A DNA stretch of 64,000 bases from Paraburkholderia nodosa DSM 21604 (GCF_000519185.1 NZ_JAFA01000003.1:68583-132582); one strand, 5' to 3'; numbered from the stretch's first letter, positions 17,080-27,010 are shown. Notes: generated from the letters alone by a model not told the origin. Numbers and translations are program-made.

Positions 17080-17460
17080 TCAAGTGAGCGGCCTGGCGAA
17101 GCTCAGCTCATGGCCGTCCGGGTCGACGAGATGGAAATATCGCTCGCCCCACGGCGCGTCGTGCGGCGCGAATTCTGGCCTCGCGCCGGCCGCCAGCGCG
17201 TGGGCGTAAAAGGCGTCCACGTCGGCGACGTAGAAGATCACGCGGCCCCAGCCGTTCACCGCGCCGTGCGGTCCCTCCAGCAGGTTCAGATAGCAGACGC
17301 CGGCCGCGCCGCCCAGTTCGAACGACGCGAAACCCGGCACCGCCGGCCCGGCTCTCTGCACGAAGCCGAGCGCCTCGTAAAAGGGCACCGACCGCGCGAT
17401 GTCGCTGACGGTCAGCGTCACGGCGCTCAACGCTACGATTTGCGCGGCGCGTTCGTTCAT
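17080..17460 (-). CDS. VOC-superfamily (glyoxalase/bleomycin-resistance fold) protein
   Basis: A 126-residue protein with the paired beta-alpha-beta-beta-beta VOC modules: TLTVSDIARSVPFYEALGF at the start and ADVDAFYAHALAAGA then YFHLVDPDGHELSFARPL at the end. The conserved C-terminal Glu (HELSF) is a typical metal ligand; the full metal set is not certain, so the reaction (lyase, dioxygenase or binding protein) cannot be assigned. It ends about 90 bp from the ppk2 start on the same strand and might be co-transcribed. Confidence 0.85.
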   Translation of the reverse strand: MNERAAQIVALSAVTLTVSDIARSVPFYEALGFVQRAGPAVPGFASFELGGAAGVCYLNLLEGPHGAVNGWGRVIFYVADVDAFYAHALAAGARPEFAPHDAPWGERYFHLVDPDGHELSFARPLT

Positions 17461-17527
17461 TTATTCGTTCCTCCTGCTGATGCGGCTATGCTCTGCCTGC
17501 GGCCCGGAATGAGGCCCGTCGGCCCGA

Positions 17528-18406
17528 TCAGCCGACTTTAGCAGCGTTCGCGTGGCCAGCGCGGGCGGCTGGCGTTTTCTCTTTGCCGCCCAACGCCTTG
17601 CGCGCGGTTTTGCGCGCCGGCTTGCCCGCCTGCGCAGCCGCTGGCGCGGCGCGCTGCGCTTCGTCACTGGTTGGACCACTTTCGGGCCAGCCGATCTCAT
17701 CTCCCACCCGTGTGCGCACGAAGTCGATGTGCGTCTGCATCGCCGTGCGCGCCTCCTCGGGACGCCGCGCGACGATCGCGTCGCACAGCGTGCGGTGCTG
17801 CAGCAGCAACTGGTCCGGCGCGTCTTCGTTCTGCACGCGCAGCCCCGTGCCGTTGATCGTGATGTGCTCGCGCAGCACGCCCAGCACGCTCGTGTGCAGA
17901 TGCAGGAACATCGCGTTGTGCGAAGCCTGCGCGATCACTTCGTGCAGCTTCGCGTCGGTGTCGGCTTCGGCGGCCTTGTCGTCCACTTCGCGCGTGCGCT
18001 CCAGCTCCTGCATCAGCGCGCGAATGCGCGCGAGATCCTCGTCGCTCGCGCGCAGGGCCGCGAAATACGCAGTCGCGCCCTCCAGCACGCGGCGAAACTC
18101 GAGGATGTCTTCGCGCAAGGCCGGATGATCGGCCACGAGTTGCCCCCAGGGCGACGCAAACCCCGTGCGCAGCTGGTCGGTGACGAACACGCCCGCGCCC
18201 GGGCGGCTTTGCACGAGGCCGCGCGCGGCCAGGCGCTGGATCGCCTCGCGCACCGTGTTGCGCGCCACGTCGTATTCCAGCGCGAGCACGCGCTCGGAAG
18301 GCAGCTTCGCTCCCGCGCGCCAGGTGCCGTCGAGCAGCGACGTCTCCATCTGACGCATCACGGTCTCCACGCGCCCGCGCGAGCCTGCCCTGTCCCTCAT
18401 TGTCAT
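17528..18406 (-). CDS. FadR-type GntR regulator of the lactate genes (LldR/LutR-like)
   Basis: A 292-residue regulator with an N-terminal GntR winged HTH (about residues 8-75, LPSERVLALEYDVARNTVREAI) and a C-terminal FCD effector domain (about 95-235) with metal-ligand positions D..LH, H near QHRTL and H in MQTHI. A Lys/Ala/Pro-rich tail (about 250-292) resembles histone-H1-like tails. It is divergent from lutA, with a perfect TGGT-N3-ACCA operator between them, so it most likely represses lut-lldP until lactate binds. The start at 18406 excludes a 64-residue extension covering the operator. An identical 16-bp operator copy lies inside its own coding sequence. Confidence 0.88.
   Translation of the reverse strand: MTMRDRAGSRGRVETVMRQMETSLLDGTWRAGAKLPSERVLALEYDVARNTVREAIQRLAARGLVQSRPGAGVFVTDQLRTGFASPWGQLVADHPALREDILEFRRVLEGATAYFAALRASDEDLARIRALMQELERTREVDDKAAEADTDAKLHEVIAQASHNAMFLHLHTSVLGVLREHITINGTGLRVQNEDAPDQLLLQHRTLCDAIVARRPEEARTAMQTHIDFVRTRVGDEIGWPESGPTSDEAQRAAPAAAQAGKPARKTARKALGGKEKTPAARAGHANAAKVG
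17666..17681 (-). promoter_or_regulatory. Intragenic copy of the lut operator
   Basis: ACTGGTTGGACCACTT on the + strand, the exact reverse complement of 18433-18448. It contains TGGT-N3-ACCA, the FadR-type GntR operator pattern, and lies near the 3' end of the regulator gene, about 770 bp from the intergenic copy. Confidence 0.6.
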
Positions 18407-18432
18407 ACCCGAGTCTCGTTCTAACTTGCGGC

Positions 18433-18448
18433 AAGTGGTCCAACCAGT
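18433..18448 (+). promoter_or_regulatory. Predicted operator between the GntR regulator and lutA
   Basis: AAGTGGTCCAACCAGT contains the palindrome TGGTCCAACCA (18436-18446), matching the TGGT-N3-ACCA pattern of FadR-subfamily GntR proteins such as LldR. It sits 27 bp from the regulator start and 115 bp from the lutA start, positioned to control both. Confidence 0.75.
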
Positions 18449-18563
18449 TTGAACCGCTCGCCGGAAGCGGGAATTATGCGCCCAAACCAGCGCTCGTCCC
18501 CAACCTGCCCGGCCCCGGGCGCGGAGAAGGAGCACGAAAGCGCGCAAAGACACCGAGCGAGAC

Positions 18564-19355
18564 ATGAAGCCACGGCAATACCCCACCGAGCGCCCCACCG
18601 ACGTCTATCTGTTCGCCACCTGCCTCGTCGACCTGTTCGTGCCGCAAGCCGGCCTCGACGCGGTGAAGCTGCTCGAACGCGAAGGCCTCACGGTCCATTT
18701 CCCGCGCAGCCAGAGTTGCTGCGGCCAGCCTGCCTACAGCAGCGGCAACCCGCGCCAGGCGCGCGAGGTCGCGCTCGCACAACTCGGACTCTTCGAAAAG
18801 CCCTGGCCCGTGATCGTGCCGTCGGGTTCGTGCGCGGGCATGATGCGCCACCACTGGCCCGCGCTGTTCGATGACGACGCCGCCAACGCCGCGCGCGCCG
18901 AGGGACTCTCGGCGCGCGTGTACGAACTCACGGAATTCCTCGTACGCGTGCTGAACGTCGATTTCCACGCGTATGGCGCGCAGGGTGCCGTCCGCCAGCC
19001 CGAAGAGCGCGTCGTGCTGCACACCTCCTGCGGCGCGCGGCGCGAGATGGGCACGCGCGTGCACGGCGTCGAAGCCGTCGATGCGCTGCCGGGCGTCACG
19101 CGCATCGAGCACGAACGCGAATCGGAATGCTGCGGCTTCGGCGGCACGTTCTCGCTCAAGCATCCGGACATCTCCGGCGCGATGGTCGCCGACAAGATCG
19201 CCTCCGCCTGCGCCACGGGCTGCGAGCGCCTCGTTTCCGCCGACTGCGGGTGCCTGCTCAACATCGGCCACGCGGCGGCGCACAAGGGCGCGCCGCTCGC
19301 CGTGGAGCACCTCGCCTCGTTCCTCTGGCGCCGCACCGGCGGGGAGGCCGCATGA
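18564..19355 (+). CDS. lutA: L-lactate utilization protein LutA (Fe-S oxidoreductase subunit)
   Basis: A 263-residue subunit of the LutABC (LldEFG) L-lactate-oxidising complex, a membrane-peripheral iron-sulfur system. Two CCG domains are visible: SCCGQPAYSSG at about residue 51 and ECCGFGGTFSLKHP at about 188, with extra cysteines (SGSCAGMM, SCGARR, DCGC). First gene of lutA-lutC-lutB; its TGA overlaps the lutC ATG. No strong Shine-Dalgarno precedes the ATG. Confidence 0.93.
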   Translation: MKPRQYPTERPTDVYLFATCLVDLFVPQAGLDAVKLLEREGLTVHFPRSQSCCGQPAYSSGNPRQAREVALAQLGLFEKPWPVIVPSGSCAGMMRHHWPALFDDDAANAARAEGLSARVYELTEFLVRVLNVDFHAYGAQGAVRQPEERVVLHTSCGARREMGTRVHGVEAVDALPGVTRIEHERESECCGFGGTFSLKHPDISGAMVADKIASACATGCERLVSADCGCLLNIGHAAAHKGAPLAVEHLASFLWRRTGGEAA

Positions 19356-20086
19356 ACGTCGATACGATGAGCGCGCGTGCGCGCATGCTGCAACGCCTGC
19401 GCGGCCATGCCCCCGCCGCACCCGCGACGACGCTCCAAGCGCTCGACGCGCGCATCGACGCGCATTTCACCGCGCGCCGGGCGCTTGCCCCGCAAGCGCT
19501 GAACGAACGCATCGCGCAGTTCCAGCGCATGCTCGAAGCCGCGCACGCCGAGGTGATCTGCGCGAGCGCCGCAACGTGGGCCGTCGATCTCGCTGCGCGC
19601 CTCGCAGCGGCGGGCGTGCGCAGCCTGCTGCTCGACACCGCCTGCGCCGAAGGCCTGGCGCTCGAGGCAGCGCTGCCGGCCGCCGTGCAGGCGCGCAATT
19701 ACGCGCAACCGATCGAGCAGTGGAAGGCCGAACTCTTCGACACCATCGACGCGGGCTTCACCGTCGCACGCTCGGGCCTCGCGGCGACGGGCACGCTCGT
19801 GGTCGTGCCCGACGCGAACGCGCCGCGCACGGTCTCGCTCGTGCCGCCGCTGCACGTCGCGCTGATTCACGCGAACACGCTGCACGCCGACCTGCATGCC
19901 GCCGTGGCCGCGGAGCGCTGGCGTGACGGCATGCCCACCAATCTCGTGATGATCTCGGGTCCGTCGAAGACCTCGGATATCCAGCAGACCACCGCCTATG
20001 GCGCGCATGGTCCCCGCGCCCTGTGGGTCGTCGTCGTGACCGATGAGGATCGCGAAACGGGTGTGCAGCACGGAGCCGCCGAATGA
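19352..20086 (+). CDS. lutC: Lactate utilization protein LutC
   Basis: A 244-residue LUD-domain protein (DUF162), third component of the lactate oxidation complex. The C-terminal two thirds carry the conserved LUD pattern: DAGFTVARSGLAATGTLVVVPD, PPLHVALIH and ISGPSKTSDIQQ. The N-terminal 80 residues are Ala-rich and helical. It overlaps lutA by 4 bp (ATGA) and lutB by 4 bp, so translational coupling is expected. Gene order lutA-lutC-lutB differs from Bacillus lutABC. Confidence 0.9.
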   Translation: MNVDTMSARARMLQRLRGHAPAAPATTLQALDARIDAHFTARRALAPQALNERIAQFQRMLEAAHAEVICASAATWAVDLAARLAAAGVRSLLLDTACAEGLALEAALPAAVQARNYAQPIEQWKAELFDTIDAGFTVARSGLAATGTLVVVPDANAPRTVSLVPPLHVALIHANTLHADLHAAVAAERWRDGMPTNLVMISGPSKTSDIQQTTAYGAHGPRALWVVVVTDEDRETGVQHGAAE

Positions 20087-21549
20087 GCACGACCACGCAG
20101 ACCTCGCAGGAAAACACGCTTCATTTCGTCCCGACCGAACAATTCCGCCAGCGCGCACGCACGGCGCTCGACGACCCGCAGCTGCGCAAGAGCTTTCGCG
20201 GCGCGATGGACTTCCTGCAAGGCAAGCGCGCCGCGCAGTTCCCCGAGGCGGACGAACTCGAAGCCCTGCGCGATCTCGGCGAAGCGGTGCGTCAGCATGC
20301 GCTCGCGCGCCTGCCTGAACTGCTCGAGCAACTGGAAACGAAGCTGCGCGCGAACGGCATTCAGGTGCATTGGGCCGAGACCGCCGACGAGGCGAACCGC
20401 ATCGTCCACGCCATCGCGCAGCGCCACGCGGCCACGCGCGTGATCAAGGGCAAGTCGATGGCGAGCGAGGAAATCGAGCTCAACCATTACCTCGCGGAGC
20501 GCGGCGTCGACTGCATCGAATCGGACATGGGCGAGTACATCGTGCAGCTCGCGGGCGAGAAGCCCTCGCACATCGTGATGCCCGCGATCCACAAGACGAA
20601 GGGCGACATCGGGCACCTGTTCGAAGCGCACATCCCCGATACGCCCTTCACGGAGGACGTGGACACGCTCATTCAAACGGGCCGCCGGGCGCTGCGCCGC
20701 GCCTTCGTGGATGCGCAGATCGGCCTCTCCGGCGTGAACTTCGCCGCCGCCGATACGGGCACGCTCTGGCTCGTGGAAAACGAAGGCAACGGCCGCCTTT
20801 CCACCACGGTGCCCGACGTGCATATCGCGATCATGGGCATGGAAAAGGTGGTGGCGAAGCTCGAGCACATTGTGCCGCTTTCGAGCCTGCTCACGCGCTC
20901 GGCCACGGGCCAGCCCATCACGACGTATTTCAACCTGATCAGCAGCCCGCGCCGCGCAGGAGAGAAAGACGGCCCGCGCGAGGTGCATCTCGTCCTGCTC
21001 GACAATGGCCGCAGCCAGGCCTACGCCGACGAGCAATTGCGCGCCACGCTGCAATGCATCCGCTGCGGCGCGTGCATGAACCATTGCCCCGTGTACACGC
21101 GCATCGGCGGGCACGCGTACGGCACGACCTACCCGGGGCCGATCGGCAAGATCATTTCGCCGCATCTGCTCGGGCTCGACGCGACCGCCGAGTTGCCCAC
21201 CGCTTCGAGCCTGTGCGGCGCGTGCGGCGAAGTCTGTCCGGTGCGCATTCCGATTCCGCAACTGCTCGTGCGCCTGCGCACCGAAGCGAACCGCGACCCC
21301 GAGGAAAGCGTCGCGCATCCGTTGCGCGGCCAGGGCGCGAATCACAGCAGGGGCGAGCAGTTCATCTGGCGCTTCTGGAGCGGCGCGTTCGCGCACCCGC
21401 GTGCCTACCGTGCGCTGCGCTGGGCCATGACGCGTCTGCGCGGGCTCGCGCCCTCGCAGCAAATGGGCTGGACGCAGCATCGCACGCCGCTCAAGCCCGC
21501 GCCGCGCAGCCTGCACGACCTGCTGCGCGAACGCGACCAGCCGCAATAG
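20083..21549 (+). CDS. lutB: Lactate utilization iron-sulfur protein LutB
   Basis: A 488-residue subunit with an N-terminal LUD domain (about 70-300; IKGKSMASEEIELNHYL, FAAADTGTLWLVENEGNGR) and a C-terminal bis-[4Fe-4S] ferredoxin-type domain: CIRCGACMNHCPVY at about residue 325 and CGACGEVCPV at about 382. A further C-terminal tail carries the usual DUF3390-like segment (FIWRFWSGAFAHPRAYR). It overlaps lutC by 4 bp. lldP follows after 91 bp. Confidence 0.94.
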   Translation: MSTTTQTSQENTLHFVPTEQFRQRARTALDDPQLRKSFRGAMDFLQGKRAAQFPEADELEALRDLGEAVRQHALARLPELLEQLETKLRANGIQVHWAETADEANRIVHAIAQRHAATRVIKGKSMASEEIELNHYLAERGVDCIESDMGEYIVQLAGEKPSHIVMPAIHKTKGDIGHLFEAHIPDTPFTEDVDTLIQTGRRALRRAFVDAQIGLSGVNFAAADTGTLWLVENEGNGRLSTTVPDVHIAIMGMEKVVAKLEHIVPLSSLLTRSATGQPITTYFNLISSPRRAGEKDGPREVHLVLLDNGRSQAYADEQLRATLQCIRCGACMNHCPVYTRIGGHAYGTTYPGPIGKIISPHLLGLDATAELPTASSLCGACGEVCPVRIPIPQLLVRLRTEANRDPEESVAHPLRGQGANHSRGEQFIWRFWSGAFAHPRAYRALRWAMTRLRGLAPSQQMGWTQHRTPLKPAPRSLHDLLRERDQPQ

Positions 21550-21640
21550 CGGCCCTGTCGTCAGGCCTGCGAAATAACGCACACAGCAAGCCTGGCGGCC
21601 TCACATAAATTTTCTACCCGCATCATCGGAGGAGACCGTA

Positions 21641-23350
21641 GTGCAACCCTGGTACCAGATCTACACACCGCTCGGCAGTCTTTGGCTGTCCGCGCTCGTG
21701 GCCGCCATTCCCATTCTGTTCTTCTTCGTCGCGCTCGCCGGCCTGCGCATGAAGGGCCATGTCGCCGCGGCGATCACCCTGCTGCTCGCGCTCGCCGTGG
21801 CGATCTTCGAATACGGCATGCCCGTGCGCCAGGCGCTCGTTTCCGCGGGCTTCGGCTTTGCCTACGGCATCTGGCCGATCGCGTGGATCATCGTCACCGC
21901 GGTGTTCCTCTACAAGATCGTCGTAAAGACGGGACAGTTCGAGATCATCCGCGCCTCGGTGCTCTCGATCACCGACGACCAGCGCCTGCAGCTGCTGCTG
22001 ATCGGCTTCTCGTTCGGCGCTTTCCTCGAAGGCGCGGCGGGCTTCGGCGCGCCGGTGGCGATCACCTCCGCGCTGCTCGTCGGCCTCGGTTTCGAGCCGC
22101 TCTACGCCGCGGGCCTGTGCCTGATCGCCAATACCGCTCCGGTTGCGTTCGGCGCGATGGGCATTCCCATCATCGTCGCGGGCCAGGTGACGGGTATCGA
22201 TCCGTTCCTGATCGGCGCGATGGCGGGCCGCCAGCTGCCGCTGCTCTCGCTCTTCGTGCCGTTCTGGCTCGTCTTCATCATGGACGGCAAGCGCGGCGTG
22301 AAGGAAACGTGGCCCGCCGCGCTCGTGGCCGGCGGCAGCTTCGCTGTGACGCAGTACTTCACGTCGAACCACATCGGGCCCGAGTTGCCGGACATCACCT
22401 CGGCGCTCGTGAGCCTCGTCGCGCTCACGGCGTTCCTCAATGTGTGGCAGCCGCGCCGGGCAACGCAAGGCACGAGGTTGAAGGTGAGTGGCGGTGCCGC
22501 TGCGCTTGGCGGCTTCGGCGGTGCCGGTGGCGGTTCGCGTGCGGCGGCTTCGAGCCGCAAGGCTTCGCCGTACAGCATCGCGCAAACCGTGCGCGCGTGG
22601 TCGCCGTTCATTCTGCTCACGGCCATCGTGACCGTGTGGAGCGTCAAGCCGTTCAAGGCGCTCTTCGCAGCGAAGGGGCCGCTCGCGGGCACGATTCTGA
22701 GCCTGCATGTACCGGGCCTCGACCAGCTCGTGGTGCGCACGGCGCCGATCGTCGCGTCGCCCAAGCCGTACGAAGCCGTGTTCAAGCTCGACTGGCTCTC
22801 GGCCGTGGGCACCGCGATCATGATCACCGCGATCCTCTCCGCGATCCTGCTGCGCATGAAGCCGCGCGCCGCCGTGGCCGCGTTCTTCGAAACGCTCGGC
22901 GAACTGCGCCGCCCCGTGCTTTCCATCGGTCTCGTGCTCGCTTTCGCGTTCGTCGCGAACTACTCGGGCATGTCGTCCACGCTCGCCCTCGCGCTTGCGG
23001 GCACCGGCGCCGCCTTCCCGTTCTTCTCGCCGTTCCTCGGCTGGCTCGGCGTGTTCCTCACGGGCTCCGATACGTCGTCGAACGCGCTGTTCTGCTCGCT
23101 GCAGCACACCACGGCGCACCAGATCAACGTGTCGGACACGCTGCTCGTCGCGGCCAACACCTCGGGCGGCGTGAGCGGCAAGATGATTTCGCCGCAGTCG
23201 ATCGCGGTGGCCTGCGCGGCAACCGGCCTCGTCGGCAAAGAATCGTCGCTGTTCCGCTTCACCGTGCGCCATAGCCTGTTCTTCGCGGCTGTCGTAGGCG
23301 TGGTGACGCTGATTCAGGCTTATGTGCTGACCGGCATGATTCCGCACTGA
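21641..23350 (+). CDS. lldP: L-lactate permease
   Basis: A 569-residue multi-pass inner-membrane permease of the LctP family, importing lactate with protons. About a dozen hydrophobic helices are evident; typical sequences are [22 protein letters not shown] and [19 protein letters not shown], and the C-terminus has [21 protein letters not shown] Gly/Ala/Ser-rich cytoplasmic loop (about 280-310) is specific to this protein. The GTG start is set by GGAGGAG six bases upstream. It lies downstream of lutACB and is probably under the same regulator. Confidence 0.94.
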   Translation: MQPWYQIYTPLGSLWLSALVAAIPILFFFVALAGLRMKGHVAAAITLLLALAVAIFEYGMPVRQALVSAGFGFAYGIWPIAWIIVTAVFLYKIVVKTGQFEIIRASVLSITDDQRLQLLLIGFSFGAFLEGAAGFGAPVAITSALLVGLGFEPLYAAGLCLIANTAPVAFGAMGIPIIVAGQVTGIDPFLIGAMAGRQLPLLSLFVPFWLVFIMDGKRGVKETWPAALVAGGSFAVTQYFTSNHIGPELPDITSALVSLVALTAFLNVWQPRRATQGTRLKVSGGAAALGGFGGAGGGSRAAASSRKASPYSIAQTVRAWSPFILLTAIVTVWSVKPFKALFAAKGPLAGTILSLHVPGLDQLVVRTAPIVASPKPYEAVFKLDWLSAVGTAIMITAILSAILLRMKPRAAVAAFFETLGELRRPVLSIGLVLAFAFVANYSGMSSTLALALAGTGAAFPFFSPFLGWLGVFLTGSDTSSNALFCSLQHTTAHQINVSDTLLVAANTSGGVSGKMISPQSIAVACAATGLVGKESSLFRFTVRHSLFFAAVVGVVTLIQAYVLTGMIPH

Positions 23351-23566
23351 TGGCGTAGTCGCTATTGCGACACGCCGTCATGCAGTGTCCAGGGCCGTTT
23401 CCCGCCACGCGCGGGCGACGGCCTTCTTGCATGCGGGCGCGAAAAGCGCCGGTTTTAAGCGGCTTTTAAGCCGCCCTGCCTACGCTCGATTCGTCCGGCG
23501 CGCGTTCGCACGCGGCAACGCGGTACGCGTGCCGGCATCCGGTCAACGAATCGATGGAGGTGGAAA

Positions 23567-24040
23567 ATGCAAGCACGCTCAACTCCGTGGATCGGCGCGG
23601 CGCTCGCGCTCGCCGTGGTATTCGGCGCGCCGGGCGCGTGGGCGGCAACTTCGGCAGCCGGCGATGCAGGCGTCACGACCGCAACGGCCGGCGTCCTGCC
23701 GCCCGCCCGGCACAAGGGCGACATTGCATATCTATCGGGCGGCATCGGCAGCGACCAGTCGGCGGCGTTCAAGTCGGCGATGCATCAATACCCGCTCTCG
23801 CTCGAATTCGCGCGGCAATCCGCGGGCGGCAACGAGTATCTCGCGAACGTGCCCGTGAAGATCGCCGATATGCATGGCACACCAGTTCTTTCCACGCGCA
23901 CGCGCGGCCCGTTCATGCTCGTTTCGATTCCGGACGGCCGCTATGTGATCACCGCGAGCCATGGCGGCAACACGGAGCGGCGCACGGTGGACATCGGCAA
24001 AACGACGCGCGCTCACGAAACCTTCGTCTGGCCGATGTGA
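23567..24040 (+). CDS. Exported protein with carboxypeptidase-regulatory-like fold
   Basis: A 157-residue exported protein: signal peptide ending ...GAPGAWA (about residue 26), then a beta-rich domain with LANVPVKIADMHGTPVLSTRTRGPFMLVSIPDGRYVITASHGG, the pattern of a single carboxypeptidase-regulatory-like (Ig-like) module. No catalytic residues. RBS GGAGG at 23554-23558 is 8 bases before the ATG. A GCGGCTTTTAAGCCGC hairpin lies about 100 bp upstream. Role unknown. Confidence 0.72.
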   Translation: MQARSTPWIGAALALAVVFGAPGAWAATSAAGDAGVTTATAGVLPPARHKGDIAYLSGGIGSDQSAAFKSAMHQYPLSLEFARQSAGGNEYLANVPVKIADMHGTPVLSTRTRGPFMLVSIPDGRYVITASHGGNTERRTVDIGKTTRAHETFVWPM

Positions 24041-24208
24041 CGATCGTCGACGAGCCCCCAGGCCGGAGGACCTGACGCCCCCTTCTTTCCTTTGACACCC
24101 CGTGGCCGCCTTGATGCCACATGAATGAACTCCGTCCCCGTTTGCGGCTATGATCGTGAACTGCGGCGCGGCGGCTCGGCGCCCTGCCGGATTCACGGGG
24201 AGTGTCGA

Positions 24209-27010
24209 ATGGCAATGGGGTGGCTCGTCGCAATACCGTTCGTCGCCGCGGCGCTCGTCGCGTTCGCGGGACGTCACGCGCCCGCCTCCGGCACGTGGGT
24301 CGCATTCGCGGCCCCACTGTTCGGCCTGGGCCTGCTGGGCAGCGAACGCGTGGGCATGGCCACCCATGGTGTGCTGCACTGGCAAGCCGACTGGATCCCG
24401 CAGCTCGGCCTCTCGTTCGCGCTGCGTCTGGACGGCCTGTCGTTCATGTTCGCGCTGCTCGTGCTCGCCATCGGCCTGCTCGTCTTTATCTACGCGCGCT
24501 ACTACCTCGCAGGCAGCGAGTCGCTGCCGCGCCTTTACGCGCTGCTGCTGCTCTTCATGGGCGCGATGCTCGGCGTGGTGCTGTCGGACAACCTGCTGCT
24601 GCTCGTGATCTTCTGGGAACTCACGAGCATCGTGTCGTTCCTGCTGATCGGCTTCTGGCCTTCGCGCCCCGAAGCGCGGCGCGGCGCGCGCATGGCGCTC
24701 ACCATCACGGGCGCGGGCGGCCTCGCGCTGCTGGCCGCCGTGCTGCTGCTGGGCCACGTCTGCGGCAGCTACGACCTCGACGTCGTGCTCGCGCATGCGG
24801 GCCAGGTGCAGCGCAATCCGCTGTATCCCGCGATACTCCTGCTCGTGCTTTTCGCGGCCTGCACGAAGTCGGCGCAGTTCCCGTTCCACTTCTGGCTGCC
24901 GCATGCGATGTCGGCGCCCACGCCCGTTTCCGCGTACCTGCATTCGGCGACCATGGTGAAGGCGGGCATCTTCCTTATCGCGCGCTTTTACCCCGTGCTC
25001 GAAGGCACCGACTGGTTCTTCTACGTGACGAGCCTGATCGGCCTCGTCACGCTCACGGGCGGCGCGGCCATGGCCCTCGTGCAGCGCGATCTCAAGGGGC
25101 TGCTCGCGTATTCCACCATCAGCCATCTCGGGCTCATCGTGCTGCTGTTCGGCCTCGACACGCAGCTCTCCACCGTCGCCGCGCTCTTTCACACCTTCAA
25201 TCACGCGGTATTCAAGGCCTCGCTCTTCATGGCGGCGGGCATCATCGACCATGAAACGGGCACGCGCGACCTGGGCCGCCTGCGTGGCCTGCGCCGCTTC
25301 ATGCCGCATACCGCCGCGCTGGCCGCCGTGGCATCGCTCGCCATGGCAGGGGTGCCGCTGCTCAACGGCTTCCTCTCGAAGGAGATGTTCTTCGGCGAAA
25401 CGCTTGCACAAGGTCTGCTCGGCGACTTCAGCTGGATCATTCCCGCGCTCGCCGTCATCGCCGCGGGGCTTTCGGTCGCGTACTCGCTGCGCTTCGTGTG
25501 GGGCGTGTTCTTCGACGGCGAAACGCCCCACGACCTTCCGCACTACCCGCCGCACGAGCCGCCGCGTTTCATGAAGTTGCCCGTCGAGATTCTCGTCATC
25601 ATTTGTCTGCTCGTGGGCCTCGTGCCGGAGCAAACCATCGGCAAGATGCTCGAGTCCGCGGCGTGGTTCGCGCTGGGCGGCGTCGTGCCCACGTACAGCC
25701 TGAGCTTGTGGCACGGCATCAATCTGCCGCTCGTGATGAGCTGCGTGTCGTTCGTGGGCGGCGCGCTGCTGTTCTTCTTTCGCCGCGACGCGTTCCGCCA
25801 TCATCGTTCGGTACTTTCCGAAATGAACGCGAGCGAAGGCTTCGACCGCTTCGTGCAGCAGCTCGAAAAAGCCGCGGGCGTCGTGGTCAATCTCTTCGAA
25901 ACGCGCTCGCTGCCGGCGTATCTCGCGTGGATGATCGCGGCGATGCTGATCGTGCCAGGCGCCGCGCTGCTCGCGCTTGGGTCGCTGGACGGCGCGTACC
26001 GCTCGGCGCCGCTCGATGCGATGACGCTCGTCGGCCTCGTGCTGATGGCGCTGATGGCAGTGGGCGTCGTGCTCGTGCGCGCCAATACGCTCTATGCGCT
26101 CGTGATGCTGAGCACCTGCGGGCTGCTCGTCACACTGGCGTTCGTGCGTTTTTCCGCGCCGGACCTCGCGCTCACGCAGATCTCCGTGGAAGTGGTCACG
26201 GTCCTGCTGCTCGTGCTCGCCATCTACTTCCTGCCTGTCGTGCAGCGCGCGCAAGAGCCTCCCGCCGCGCGCACCCGCAACGCGGTGCTCGCACTCGCGG
26301 GCGGCGCGCTGATCGGCGGCGTGGCGTATGCGGTGATGACGCGCGCACCCATCGGCGGCGTCGGCCAGTACTTTCTCGCGAACGCGCTGCCGGGCAGCGG
26401 CGGCCACAACGTCGTGAACGTGATCCTCGTGGATTTCCGCGGCTTCGACACGATGGTCGAGATCAGCGTGCTGGTGGTGGCGGGGCTCGCCGTGAAGGCG
26501 CTGCTGCGCGGCCTGCGCCTGAAATCGCCCGACACGGGCCCGGGCGGCCTGCCGTGGTCGTCGCAGTCGCATCCGCTGCTGCTCGCCATTCTCGCGCGCC
26601 TCATGCTGCCGCTCACCCTGCTCGTCGCCGCGTTCATCTTTCTGCGCGGCCACAATCTGCCGGGCGGCGGCTTTATCGCCTCGCTCGTGATCTCCATTGC
26701 GCTCCTGCTGCAATACGTGGCGAGCGGCGTGCTGTGGACCGAGTCGCGCATCCGCATCAACTACCGCGCGCTCGCGGGCCTCGGCATTCTCGTTGCGGCC
26801 GCAACGGGCGTGGGTGCGATCGTGCTTGGCCACCCCTTCCTCACCAGCGCGTTCGGCCATCTGCACGTGCCGCTGATCGGCGAAATCGAACTGAGCACGG
26901 CCATGCTGTTCGACCTCGGCGTGCTGGGCGCCGTGGTCGGCACGACGCTCACGATCGTCTCGCACCTCGGCGTGCGCGACAAAGACATGCAATCCGTGGA
27001 GAAAAGCTGA
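24209..27010 (+). CDS. mrpA: Mrp Na+(K+)/H+ antiporter subunit A, fused to MrpB domain
   Basis: A 933-residue, very hydrophobic subunit of the seven-protein Mrp antiporter. The N-terminal part (to about 480) is the NuoL-like proton-translocating domain (FPFHFWLPHAMSAPTPVSAYLHSATMVKAG, LLAYSTISHLGLI, FKASLFMAAGIIDHETGTRD). The middle is the MrpA-specific segment, and the last 150 residues (from LILRLMLPL-like RLMLPLTLLVAAFIFLRGHN, GGGFIASLV) match MrpB, so A and B are fused as in many proteobacteria. ATG 24209 follows GGGGAG; upstream residues in frame are not membrane-like. Its TGA overlaps the mrpC ATG (TGATG). Confidence 0.95.
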   Translation: MAMGWLVAIPFVAAALVAFAGRHAPASGTWVAFAAPLFGLGLLGSERVGMATHGVLHWQADWIPQLGLSFALRLDGLSFMFALLVLAIGLLVFIYARYYLAGSESLPRLYALLLLFMGAMLGVVLSDNLLLLVIFWELTSIVSFLLIGFWPSRPEARRGARMALTITGAGGLALLAAVLLLGHVCGSYDLDVVLAHAGQVQRNPLYPAILLLVLFAACTKSAQFPFHFWLPHAMSAPTPVSAYLHSATMVKAGIFLIARFYPVLEGTDWFFYVTSLIGLVTLTGGAAMALVQRDLKGLLAYSTISHLGLIVLLFGLDTQLSTVAALFHTFNHAVFKASLFMAAGIIDHETGTRDLGRLRGLRRFMPHTAALAAVASLAMAGVPLLNGFLSKEMFFGETLAQGLLGDFSWIIPALAVIAAGLSVAYSLRFVWGVFFDGETPHDLPHYPPHEPPRFMKLPVEILVIICLLVGLVPEQTIGKMLESAAWFALGGVVPTYSLSLWHGINLPLVMSCVSFVGGALLFFFRRDAFRHHRSVLSEMNASEGFDRFVQQLEKAAGVVVNLFETRSLPAYLAWMIAAMLIVPGAALLALGSLDGAYRSAPLDAMTLVGLVLMALMAVGVVLVRANTLYALVMLSTCGLLVTLAFVRFSAPDLALTQISVEVVTVLLLVLAIYFLPVVQRAQEPPAARTRNAVLALAGGALIGGVAYAVMTRAPIGGVGQYFLANALPGSGGHNVVNVILVDFRGFDTMVEISVLVVAGLAVKALLRGLRLKSPDTGPGGLPWSSQSHPLLLAILARLMLPLTLLVAAFIFLRGHNLPGGGFIASLVISIALLLQYVASGVLWTESRIRINYRALAGLGILVAAATGVGAIVLGHPFLTSAFGHLHVPLIGEIELSTAMLFDLGVLGAVVGTTLTIVSHLGVRDKDMQSVEKS

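Noticed and set aside
21623-23347. Minus-strand open frame opposite lldP
   Set aside because: Shadow of a clear membrane permease; low-complexity charged translation.
23732-26992. Very long minus-strand open frame (over 1000 codons) opposite mrpA
   Set aside because: High GC at third positions removes stops on the antisense strand. The frame is Arg/His/Glu-rich with no domain, while the + strand encodes unmistakable Mrp subunits.
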